The notes below the pieces were generated by a model. It worked only from the letters and a program-made list of their open reading frames with translations. It was not told the origin of the DNA and ran no database searches. Shown in pieces: positions 1-5,973 of a stretch of 6,000 bases of DNA. This DNA is from Planktothrix sp. UBA8402 (lineage in GTDB: Bacteria; Cyanobacteriota; Cyanobacteriia; Cyanobacteriales; Microcoleaceae). How positions within the stretch are numbered: the stretch's first letter is position 1; the number at the start of each line of letters is the position of its first letter. The position numbers were made by a program, and so were the translations under genes. The stretch lies in contig DMPJ01000212.1 in assembly GCA_003456035.1 (NCBI GenBank), positions 5,363 through 11,362 of the forward strand, given 5' to 3'.

Positions 1-1112
1 CGGGGTTGCAAGGGACGGGAAAAACCACCGCCACGGCAAAATTAGCCCTGCATTTGAGAAAGGAAAATCGCACCGCCTTATTAGTCGCAACGGACATTTA
101 TCGCCCGGCGGCAATTAATCAATTAATCACATTAGGCAAACAAATTAACGTTCCTGTGTTTGAAATGGGAACCGATACCGACCCCGTAGAAATTGCTCGT
201 CAAGGGGTAGAATATGCCCGAAATCAAGATATTGATACGGTGATTATTGACACCGCCGGACGTCTGCAAATAGACGAAAATATGATGGCGGAATTAGCGC
301 AAATTAAACAAACTATTGAACCCCATGAAACTCTGTTAGTGGTGGATGCGATGACGGGTCAAGAAGCTGCTAATTTAACTCGCACCTTTAACAACCAAAT
401 TGGGATTACAGGGGCTATTTTAACTAAGATGGATGGGGATAGTCGCGGCGGGGCGGCGCTATCAATTCGTCGGGTATCGGGGGCTCCGATTAAATTTGTT
501 GGGGTGGGGGAAAAAGTTGAAGCATTACAACCATTTTATCCTGACCGGGTTGCCTCTCGAATTTTAGGCATGGGTGATATTTTAACCTTAGTTGAAAAAG
601 CCCAAGAAGAATTCGACTTGGCAGATGCCGAGAGAATGCAGGAAAAAATTGTCACGGCAAAATTCGATTTTACCGACTTCCTGCGTCAAACTCGGATGAT
701 GAAAAATATGGGATCTTTGGGGGGATTAATTAAGTTAATTCCGGGGATGAATAAGATTTCCCAAGACCAATTAGACCAGGGAGAAGCGCAATTAAAACGG
801 TCGGAAGCGATGATTAATTCCATGACCGTTAATGAGCGCCAAAACCCCGATTTATTAGCCAGTTCTCCTTCCCGTCGCAAACGTATTGCTAAGGGTTCAG
901 GAATGCTAGAAAAAGATGTGATGAAGTTAGTTAGTGACTTCCAGAAAATGCGGGTAATGATGCAACAAATGAGTCAAGGCATGATGCCGGGAATGGGAGG
1001 TATGCCGGGGATGGGAATGCCAGGAATGCCCGGAATGGGAGGAGGTTATCCCGGGGCGGCAAAAGCCAAGAAAAAGAAAGACAAGAAGAAAAAAGGTTTC
1101 GGACAACTCTAA
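1..1112 (+). CDS. ffh: Signal recognition particle protein Ffh (SRP54), 5'-truncated by window edge
   Basis: Ffh is the GTPase subunit of the signal recognition particle. It binds 4.5S/SRP RNA and hydrophobic signal sequences on ribosomes and docks with FtsY at the membrane. The reading frame is open from the window edge; the TTG at 6-8 is an internal Leu of the P-loop GLQGTGKTT, not a start. Counting that Leu as residue 1, the other GTPase motifs follow: DIYRPAA (30-36), DTAGR (82-86), TKMDGDSRGG (140-149) and GVGEK (166-170). The M domain starts near 205. It has the GSLGGLIKLIPGM loop (236-248) and the SRP-RNA-binding segment SPSRRKRIAKGSG (287-299). The tail is Met/Gly/Pro-rich (326-347), then Lys-rich, ending in GFGQL. 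Only the N domain, roughly 100 residues in this family, is missing. No frameshift is seen in the visible part. Family assignment is near certain. Confidence 0.98.
   Translation, partial: GLQGTGKTTATAKLALHLRKENRTALLVATDIYRPAAINQLITLGKQINVPVFEMGTDTDPVEIARQGVEYARNQDIDTVIIDTAGRLQIDENMMAELAQIKQTIEPHETLLVVDAMTGQEAANLTRTFNNQIGITGAILTKMDGDSRGGAALSIRRVSGAPIKFVGVGEKVEALQPFYPDRVASRILGMGDILTLVEKAQEEFDLADAERMQEKIVTAKFDFTDFLRQTRMMKNMGSLGGLIKLIPGMNKISQDQLDQGEAQLKRSEAMINSMTVNERQNPDLLASSPSRRKRIAKGSGMLEKDVMKLVSDFQKMRVMMQQMSQGMMPGMGGMPGMGMPGMPGMGGGYPGAAKAKKKKDKKKKGFGQL
984..1043 (+). repeat. Imperfect in-gene repeat coding the Met-Pro-Gly tail of Ffh
   Basis: Four direct units, each beginning ATGCC (984, 1002, 1017, 1026) and 18, 15, 9 and 18 nt long, encode the run MPGMGG/MPGMG/MPG/MPGMGG near the Ffh C-terminus. 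Unit lengths are multiples of three, so copy-number changes would keep the frame. Met-rich tails are common in Ffh and may add flexible hydrophobic contact surface. That the tail grew by slippage is inferred from the unit structure. Confidence 0.7.
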
Positions 1113-1124
1113 CCCTTCCCCTCG

Positions 1125-1145
1125 TTCCAAGGTAGAACCTTGGAA
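1125..1145 (+). repeat. Perfect 9-bp palindrome (hairpin) just downstream of ffh
   Basis: TTCCAAGGT (1125-1133) and ACCTTGGAA (1137-1145) are perfectly complementary across a 3-nt AGA loop. The stem can be extended by a G-T and a C-G pair at 1124/1146 and 1123/1147. It begins 13 nt after the ffh stop codon. It is not followed by a T-run, so alone it is a poor intrinsic terminator. It could protect the ffh mRNA 3' end or be part of a dispersed palindromic repeat together with the next hairpin. The structure is plain; its role is inferred. Confidence 0.75.
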
Positions 1146-1152
1146 TGCCAAC

Positions 1153-1169
1153 CGGAGGCTCTGCCTCCG
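1153..1169 (+). terminator. GC-rich hairpin, candidate intrinsic terminator of ffh
   Basis: CGGAGGC (1153-1159) and GCCTCCG (1163-1169) form a perfect 7-bp GC-rich stem with a TCT loop. It is followed by ATAATTTTATC, which holds only a short T stretch. The location, 40 nt past the ffh stop and before a new promoter-like sequence, fits a Rho-independent terminator. The weak T-tract and the neighbouring palindrome also fit a dispersed palindromic repeat, so the terminator role is moderate at best. Confidence 0.5.
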
Positions 1170-1186
1170 ATAATTTTATCAAATAA

Positions 1187-1215
1187 TTGATCAATAGTTT
1201 ATATATTATTATAGT
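1187..1215 (+). promoter_or_regulatory. Candidate sigma70-type promoter for the TPR-WD40 gene
   Basis: TTGATC (1187-1192, four of six matches to TTGACA) and TATAGT (1210-1215, five of six matches to TATAAT) lie 17 bp apart. Transcription would start near 1222, giving a leader of about 125 nt before the ATG at 1346. The region is AT-rich, so a chance match is possible, but spacing and position after the ffh hairpins are good. Confidence 0.4.
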
Positions 1216-1260
1216 GAGCTAGGGCGATCGTACTTCTTTTCCTATTACCAAGCTCTACCC

Positions 1261-1279
1261 ATGTTAATTTTTATAACAT
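1261..1279. promoter_or_regulatory. Inverted repeat ATGTTA-N7-TAACAT in the leader of the TPR-WD40 gene
   Basis: A perfect 6-bp inverted repeat (1261-1266 and 1274-1279) is separated by ATTTTTA. It lies about 45 nt downstream of the candidate -10 box and 66 nt before the start codon. It could be an operator for a dimeric regulator or a weak hairpin in the leader. The inverted repeat is certain; function is speculative because such AT-rich repeats arise by chance. Confidence 0.25.
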
Positions 1280-1312
1280 CAGGAGAGTTATCCCACTAAA
1301 CCCACTATAATT

Positions 1313-1320
1313 AAGGAAGG
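1313..1320 (+). promoter_or_regulatory. Purine-rich Shine-Dalgarno-like AAGGAAGG, unusually far from the start
   Basis: AAGGAAGG (1313-1320) is the only strong SD-like sequence close before the TPR-WD40 gene, but 25 nt separate it from the ATG at 1346, against the usual 5-10. The frame is open back to the TAA at 1274-1276, and no ATG, GTG or TTG lies in between, so no better-spaced start exists. A weak 4-bp hairpin (GTAA 1329-1332 with TTAC 1338-1341) could shorten the effective distance. SD-independent initiation is at least as likely. Confidence 0.3.
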
Positions 1321-1345
1321 ATTACACTGTAAACCAGTTACCGCT

Positions 1346-3754
1346 ATGACTAATCTCTATCGATTCTTAAAATTATTATTCATTTCTTTATTGATTTCTT
1401 TGATTAGCTTATCTGATTTGAGTTTTGTTGCTTTTGCTCAAAGTTTATCTCAAAATAAGGAATTAAATCTCTCCTCAACCCCATCACTTTTAAAAGAAAA
1501 TCTCAAAAACGTTCGATCTCAAGAAGATATAAAATCGATTAGTCCTTTTATTAGTAATGATTTTGTCTTTTATTTAAACCAATTTAAAAATTCAGGTTCC
1601 CAAGGAAAAAAAGCTAATCAAGATTTTTCTAACTTCCTGAGAGATATGAATATAAGTTTTACAGGAGTTAGGATTCCTTCGATACAAGTTGCATTTTTAA
1701 ATGTTAACATTCCTGTTAATATCCAAGAAGTTAACTTGTTTAAGATTGTTAACAATGAGAATAAATCCTCTAACCAAGATCCTAAAGTATTTCAACTCTA
1801 TCAAAAAGGTCAAAAGGCATTAGAAGACAAAGAATATGAAAATGCTGTTAAATATTTTACCCAAGCTTTAAGTTTTGATGATCAGTTTTCAGAAGCCTAT
1901 GCTCAAAGAGGTTTTGCTTATTTTAACTTAGGAAATTTTGAATATGCTTTAGAAGATTTTAACGTAGCAGTATCAGACTCTCAACCTCAATTTAAGGATC
2001 ATATTAAAAATCCTAATATTTATGTTGATCCTCTAATATTAAGAGGATATTTCTATCTAAAAACAGCAAATTATAAAGCTGCTTATGTAGATTTTAGTGA
2101 AGCTATAAAGCGGAATCCTCAAGTTTATCAATCTTATCTGAATCGAGCGGTTGTTTATTTACTACTAAAACTGGATTATCCTAATGCCATTAAAGATTTA
2201 GATATGACTATCAAGAAAGATCCTACTTCTCAAGATGCTTTTCTAATGAGAGGTTCAATTAAAGCTGAATTAGGAGAATATAAAGATGCAATTTCTGATT
2301 TTCAGCAAGTGATTTATTTGAATCAAAAAGAAAAGAGTTCTTTTTCTTTAGCTGAACCTTATTATAAACAAGGATTAGCGGAGCTTAATTTAGGACACTA
2401 TCAAGCAGCCATTGATAGTTTTAATCAAGCGCAAAGAAACAATTCTAACTACCCAGAACTTTCTTATAATCAAGGATTAGCTTATTATTACCAAGGAAAC
2501 CTGGATCAAGCAATTAGTTCTTACAATCAAGAAATTAACCGTAATCCTGAATTTTTAGAGGTTTATTATCAACGGGGTAAAACTTATTATCAGAAAAATG
2601 ATTTTGAGAAAGCCAGAAATGATTTTGAGAAAGTTTTAGACCGAGATAAACAGTATATAGAAGCCGAAATAAAATTAGCTAATACTTATTTTGATTTAGC
2701 TATAAAATCCAATAAAGATCCGATGTTAAATTTAAAACTTTCTGATCAGGTTTATCAACAAGTTATTCAACATTCCTCAAAAAAATTTGAGTATAAAGAT
2801 TATTTGTCTCAAGCTGAGTCAAGACGAAAAATAATCAAAAATTTCTTAGAGGATAAAGCTATCTTTCCTGTACTTAGTAGTCTACAGGATTCTGGAAATA
2901 GTCTAGTTTATACAATTGCTATTAGTCCTAATGGAGACAGGATAGCAAGTGGAGGTGACAAGAATATAGTCAAAATTTCTACTTTCAAACAAGTCCAAGA
3001 AGAAAGGAAGTTTGATAATCAAGATCAAGTATATACGCTTGTATTTAATCCTCATAAAAACAACTTAGCAATTGGCGGAGTGAAATCCTTAAAAATTTGG
3101 GACTTAAATTTTGGGAAATTTGAGACTTTTCCAATTCCGAATGATAGCAATATTCGCAGTCTTGTTTATGATTCGACAGGACAAATTTTGATCAGTGCTG
3201 GAGAAAATACTCCTATCACTTTTTGGGATCAGAAGACAGGTAAACAAATTGGGACAATCCCAACCCCAACTAAAAAGATTAATTCTCTTGCATTAAGTCC
3301 CAATGAAAAATGGTTAGTCAGTGGGGGAGATGATAAAGTTTTGAGAATTTATGACTATAAGACGCGAAAAGAAATTCGGACTTCAGACGAAGATCAAGGA
3401 CATAAAGACATCATTCGAGCCATTGTGATTAGTCCAGATAATCAATTATTAATCTCTGGAAGCAATGATAAAACGATTAAAATATGGGACTTAAATTCAG
3501 GTAAATTCAGAGATCAATTAACAGGTCACACTCAAGCTATTACATCTTTAGCTATAACTTCAGATTCTCAATTTCTAGCGATTGGTGCTGATGATGGAAC
3601 AGTTAGAATTTGGGATTTCAAACAAGATAAAGAACTCGCTACTCTTTCTTTTCCATCTTCTTATGTACAGTCTGTAGCTTTTACTCCTGATAACAAATTT
3701 CTGGTTGCTGGAGGAGATAAGAATGCTATAAAAGTCTGGAAAATGCCATTTTAA
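1346..3754 (+). CDS. Exported TPR-WD40 repeat protein (signal peptide, 8-9 TPR, seven-bladed WD40 propeller)
   Basis: Probable extracytoplasmic scaffold protein; no enzyme domain is seen and the partner is unknown. Residues 1-31 are a signal peptide: basic N-region with R6 and K9, a long hydrophobic stretch, and AFA|Q cleavage after 31. Residues 32-146 match nothing I recognise. TPR units lie near 147-180, 181-214, 226-259, 260-294, 295-328, 335-370, 371-402 and 403-436, with a degenerate ninth at 437-478. WD40 blades lie near 513-547, 556-591, 598-634, 639-676, 683-720, 725-762 and 769-802, with IWD-type ends and GH dipeptides in blades 5 and 6. Seven blades make a complete propeller; 504-513 may give the closing strand. 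There is no cysteine, and all six tryptophans are in the propeller, both consistent with export. ATG 1346 is the only standard start in the open frame. The gene looks more AT-rich than ffh. Architecture is certain, role unknown. Confidence 0.93.
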   Translation: MTNLYRFLKLLFISLLISLISLSDLSFVAFAQSLSQNKELNLSSTPSLLKENLKNVRSQEDIKSISPFISNDFVFYLNQFKNSGSQGKKANQDFSNFLRDMNISFTGVRIPSIQVAFLNVNIPVNIQEVNLFKIVNNENKSSNQDPKVFQLYQKGQKALEDKEYENAVKYFTQALSFDDQFSEAYAQRGFAYFNLGNFEYALEDFNVAVSDSQPQFKDHIKNPNIYVDPLILRGYFYLKTANYKAAYVDFSEAIKRNPQVYQSYLNRAVVYLLLKLDYPNAIKDLDMTIKKDPTSQDAFLMRGSIKAELGEYKDAISDFQQVIYLNQKEKSSFSLAEPYYKQGLAELNLGHYQAAIDSFNQAQRNNSNYPELSYNQGLAYYYQGNLDQAISSYNQEINRNPEFLEVYYQRGKTYYQKNDFEKARNDFEKVLDRDKQYIEAEIKLANTYFDLAIKSNKDPMLNLKLSDQVYQQVIQHSSKKFEYKDYLSQAESRRKIIKNFLEDKAIFPVLSSLQDSGNSLVYTIAISPNGDRIASGGDKNIVKISTFKQVQEERKFDNQDQVYTLVFNPHKNNLAIGGVKSLKIWDLNFGKFETFPIPNDSNIRSLVYDSTGQILISAGENTPITFWDQKTGKQIGTIPTPTKKINSLALSPNEKWLVSGGDDKVLRIYDYKTRKEIRTSDEDQGHKDIIRAIVISPDNQLLISGSNDKTIKIWDLNSGKFRDQLTGHTQAITSLAITSDSQFLAIGADDGTVRIWDFKQDKELATLSFPSSYVQSVAFTPDNKFLVAGGDKNAIKVWKMPF

Positions 3755-3782
3755 AGTTTATTTTAGTGAATAACTCTATTTC

Positions 3783-4481
3783 TTAACGCTCAAAAATCAA
3801 GTCAACTAAACTTTTTAAATCAGCAACTTCTAAATCCGGTTGAGCGATCGCAATTTTCGTTGCTCCTCCTCCGGGTTGTCCTTGACGACGATTAACCCAA
3901 ACTGTTGTTAATCCTAAACTATTTGCCGTGGCAATATCATGGAAAATACTTTGGGCAACGTGCAGTAATTGATTAGCAGAAAGCCCGGTTTTGTTTAAGG
4001 CGAATTGAAAATTATGGGCAGAAGGTTTATAGGATTGAGCTTGTTGTGCTGTAATAATATGATCAAATTCTATTTGCAAATGTTGGTTAGTTTGGGCAAA
4101 CAAATCATCATCAATATTAGAAATAATCACTAATTTATACTTTTGTTTTAAGGCTTTTAGAGCTTCTACCGTATCAGGAAATGGTTGCCAATATTGAATT
4201 GAATTGGCTAAACTTTCTAATTCCGTGGGAGTCGGAGAAAACCCCAAACGTTCTCCGAACTTCTGCACCACATCCCGCAGAATTTGCCGATAGGTTTTAT
4301 ATTCTCCACTTTGGGCTTCCGGTTCTAAGATAGCAAATAATTCAAGTAACTGTTGATTACTCATCTCAATGCCATGAGCATTAACTAATTGTTGTAAAAC
4401 CGGAGTAATTCCGTTTTCCCAATCAATTAAAGTGCCATAGCAATCAAAACTCAAGGCCTCAAATTGATTAAATTCAATCAT
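3783..4481 (-). CDS. HAD-superfamily hydrolase, haloacid dehalogenase type II group
   Basis: A 232-residue soluble cytoplasmic hydrolase of normal family length. Motif I is FDCYGTLIDWE with nucleophile D13. The residue two places on is Y15, not the Asp of HAD phosphatases, as in 2-haloacid dehalogenases. Motif II is IISN (S120, N121), motif III is SYKP (K151), and motif IV is HVAQSIFHDIATA with D181. The helical cap spans about 20-95. By eye, the dehalogenase halide-binding Arg in the cap and the Asn just before the motif IV Asp have no counterpart (I178 at the latter place), so true dehalogenase activity is doubtful and the substrate is unknown. The start is fixed by motif I only 12 residues in; a weak GGAA (4493-4496) lies upstream. 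It is convergent with the TPR-WD40 gene (28-bp gap) and follows the PmbA-like gene after 153 bp. Confidence 0.92.
   Translation of the reverse strand: MIEFNQFEALSFDCYGTLIDWENGITPVLQQLVNAHGIEMSNQQLLELFAILEPEAQSGEYKTYRQILRDVVQKFGERLGFSPTPTELESLANSIQYWQPFPDTVEALKALKQKYKLVIISNIDDDLFAQTNQHLQIEFDHIITAQQAQSYKPSAHNFQFALNKTGLSANQLLHVAQSIFHDIATANSLGLTTVWVNRRQGQPGGGATKIAIAQPDLEVADLKSLVDLIFER
3844..3851. repeat. HIP1 octamer GCGATCGC
   Basis: Perfect copy of the highly iterated palindrome HIP1, which is over-represented in most cyanobacterial genomes. It lies inside the HAD hydrolase gene near its 3' end and supports a cyanobacterial origin. A one-mismatch copy (GCGATCGT, 1224-1231) lies in the leader of the TPR-WD40 gene. 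Confidence 0.85.
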
Positions 4482-4512
4482 AATTATGGTTTTTCCGTAG
4501 ATAGTATTTTAA

Positions 4513-4540
4513 GGGAATAGGGAATAGGGAACAGGGAATA
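4513..4540. repeat. Heptanucleotide tandem repeat array, (GGGAATA)x4
   Basis: Four contiguous 7-bp units: GGGAATA at 4513, 4520 and 4534, with one variant GGGAACA at 4527. The array lies 32 bp upstream of the HAD start codon, so it would fall in the leader or promoter area of that gene. Such short tandemly repeated repetitive (STRR) heptamers are known from filamentous cyanobacteria. The assignment to that class is by period and context. Confidence 0.85.
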
Positions 4541-4569
4541 GTAATTTATTTTTATATTTTTATAATAAA

Positions 4570-4611
4570 GGTAATAATCATCATTCGGTGATTTTTCTAA
4601 AACCTATTACC
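4570..4611 (-). repeat. Long-loop inverted repeat downstream of the PmbA-like gene
   Basis: GGTAATA (4570-4576) and TATTACC (4605-4611) form a perfect 7-bp inverted repeat that encloses a smaller ATCA/TGAT pair (4577-4580, 4589-4592). Read on the minus strand it lies just past the PmbA-like stop and is followed by TTTATTAT, so it could act as a weak terminator. The stem is AT-rich and one arm is part of the heptad array, so it may be a by-product of the repeats. The rest of the 4541-4605 spacer is AT-rich sequence with no supported promoter. Confidence 0.25.
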
Positions 4612-4640
4612 CATTACCCATTACCCATTACTCATTACCC
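4606..4640. repeat. Heptanucleotide tandem repeat array, (ATTACCC)x5, overlapping a stop codon
   Basis: Five contiguous 7-bp units: ATTACCC at 4606, 4613, 4620 and 4634, with one variant ATTACTC at 4627. A degenerate sixth unit, TTTGCCC, follows at 4641-4647. On the minus strand the units read GGGTAAT. The last true unit supplies the final Gly codon and TAA stop of the PmbA-like gene, followed by an in-frame TGA. STRR-type repeat, distinct in sequence from the array at 4513. Confidence 0.88.
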
Positions 4641-5966
4641 TTTGCCCGTCACAGATAATCCTTCAACAATAATAGAAGGAGTATAACAGTAACCATTCCA
4701 AGAGGCATCACCTCCTAATTCTATAACTTGTTTGAGGGCGGTGTAAACATTTCCGGCGACCATAGTATTTTTTACTCGTCCGACAATTTCGCCCTTTTCG
4801 ACTCGATATCCTAAATCCACATTAATCGAAAAATCCCCACTAATTCCTGCACTTTCTCCTAACATTTGATCGACAATTAAACCCCGATCTAAACCTTTAA
4901 TTAACTCAGTTAAAGAACTTTTTCCAGGTTGTAATAAAAGATTAAATAAACCAGGAGTAGGATAACTGCCTAAATGGGTTCTAAATCCGTTTCCGGTTGT
5001 ACCACTTCCCAGGGTGCGACCTGTGGTCAAGTCGGTATAAAATAGTTTTAAAACTCCGTTTTGAATAAAAGTAATCGGACGGGTGGGGATACCTTCATCG
5101 TCAAAGGGACAACTAAATGGCCCGGCATCGGGTTCTTGATATAGGGTTAACATCGGAGATACGACGGGGGTATTTAAGCGATCGCTCCAAGGAGAAGCAC
5201 CCTCTAAGACCTGTTTACCATTCAAAGCGGAGTCCAGGGTTCCCCAGAGCATATCGGCGGCTTTAGCGGTAAATAGCACCGGAATCCGACCGACGGGAGA
5301 CGGCACATTATTCTTAGCCCAATTCAAGCGCATTAAAATCCGTTGGGCGAGTAAGGTAGGATCAAGAAAATCCCGTTGAGTTTGGCCATCGGAAACCGCT
5401 AAAAAATCATCTCCCCGTACCCATTCGGTCTCCATATAGCCACTGAGGGTAGTGTCGGTGTGGCTGCATTCAAGTCCCAGGGAGTTAATCAGGCGAATTG
5501 ATTCGACTTCGCAATCCCATTCGGCTGCACAGAGGACGTCAGGATAGGAAGCCCGAATTAATGCAATCGCCTGTTTCCCCCAACTGATCAATTGTTCAAC
5601 GGGTACAGTTTCCCCAATATCGGGATAGGTGGATTTGGCCTTAGATTCGGTTAATTCAATGGTTTCTGGCTGATTTAGGGTACTTAATGCCAGCGCCCGG
5701 GTAACTAATTTTTCCGGTTCCACTGGCCCATAGGCAACGGCCAAACCCGGACGTCCATCTCGCCAAAGTCGCAGGGTTGTCCCTTCCGATTGGCTACTTT
5801 CGAGTTGTTTGAGTCGATTGGCTTCAAAAAAAATCGGCTTGGATAGGGATTGAGATTGAAACACTTCCGCAGCCTCAGCGCCCGATGCAGCAGCTAACTC
5901 TAATAGCTGTTCGGCGGATTGGTCGTAGGTCATGGATAGTAGTGATGGCATAGCGTCATCGTTCAT
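4635..5966 (-). CDS. TldD/PmbA family protein, PmbA (TldE)-type subunit
   Basis: TldD and TldE (PmbA) form a cytoplasmic heteromeric metalloprotease that in E. coli processes microcin B17 precursor and degrades CcdA antitoxin; the cyanobacterial role is unknown. The 443 residues match the family length. The N-terminal domain (about 12-110) has FFEANRLKQLESSQSEGT, typical of the group; the C-terminal domain has FDDEGIPTRP (288-297), TDLTTGRTLG (311-320), GDFSINVDLGYRVEKGEIVG (377-396) and NTMVAGN (400-406). Only two His are present (169, 331), so the TldD zinc motif HExxxH is absent and the protein is PmbA-type. It should need a TldD partner, not encoded in this window. The start is uncertain: ATG 5966 lies in a 7-bp duplication without an SD sequence; M6 (5951-5949) and M12 (5933-5931) are alternatives. 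The stop is supplied by a heptad repeat. Confidence 0.93.
   Translation of the reverse strand: MNDDAMPSLLSMTYDQSAEQLLELAAASGAEAAEVFQSQSLSKPIFFEANRLKQLESSQSEGTTLRLWRDGRPGLAVAYGPVEPEKLVTRALALSTLNQPETIELTESKAKSTYPDIGETVPVEQLISWGKQAIALIRASYPDVLCAAEWDCEVESIRLINSLGLECSHTDTTLSGYMETEWVRGDDFLAVSDGQTQRDFLDPTLLAQRILMRLNWAKNNVPSPVGRIPVLFTAKAADMLWGTLDSALNGKQVLEGASPWSDRLNTPVVSPMLTLYQEPDAGPFSCPFDDEGIPTRPITFIQNGVLKLFYTDLTTGRTLGSGTTGNGFRTHLGSYPTPGLFNLLLQPGKSSLTELIKGLDRGLIVDQMLGESAGISGDFSINVDLGYRVEKGEIVGRVKNTMVAGNVYTALKQVIELGGDASWNGYCYTPSIIVEGLSVTGKG
5178..5185. repeat. HIP1 octamer GCGATCGC
   Basis: Second perfect HIP1 copy, inside the PmbA-like gene. Two perfect copies in 6 kb are well above chance for an 8-mer. 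Confidence 0.85.
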
Positions 5967-5969
5967 CGT
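5956..5969. repeat. 7-bp direct duplication (TCATCGT)x2 over the start of the PmbA-like gene
   Basis: TCATCGT occurs twice in tandem (5956-5962, 5963-5969). On the minus strand this reads ACGATGA twice and contains the apparent start codon and the next codons of the PmbA-like gene (Met-Asn-Asp-Asp). The same 7-bp period as nearby repeats suggests a repeat-derived N-terminus. Two copies alone could be chance. Confidence 0.5.
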
Positions 5970-5973
5970 ACCG

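Noticed and set aside
6..8. TTG as the start codon of the first gene
   Set aside because: It lies inside the P-loop GLQGTGKTT of Ffh and the frame continues to the window edge, so it is an internal Leu codon of a truncated gene.
686..1194. Minus-strand open frames of 64, 74 and 87 codons opposite the 3' part of ffh and the spacer
   Set aside because: They mirror the conserved Ffh M domain and its ATGCC-rich tail, overlap each other in different frames, and show no recognisable protein features.
1261..1299. Possible 12-residue leader peptide ORF starting ATG at 1261
   Set aside because: No ribosome binding site precedes it, the ATG is an arm of an inverted repeat, and the peptide has no attenuator-like run of one amino acid.
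1113..1345. rpsP, which often lies near ffh in bacteria, or a small RNA gene in this spacer
   Set aside because: No frame encodes an S16-like protein and no tRNA or known RNA fold could be recognised; only hairpins and promoter-like sequence are seen.
4482..4605. Dedicated promoter for the HAD gene on the minus strand
   Set aside because: The area is AT-rich with several TATAAA-like stretches but no TTGACA-like box at proper spacing, so no specific promoter can be supported.
4482..4634. CRISPR array or MITE in the spacer between the HAD and PmbA-like genes
   Set aside because: The repeats are contiguous 7-mers with no spacers, and the two arrays are not a true terminal inverted repeat (GGGAATA against GGGTAAT), with no clear target-site duplication.
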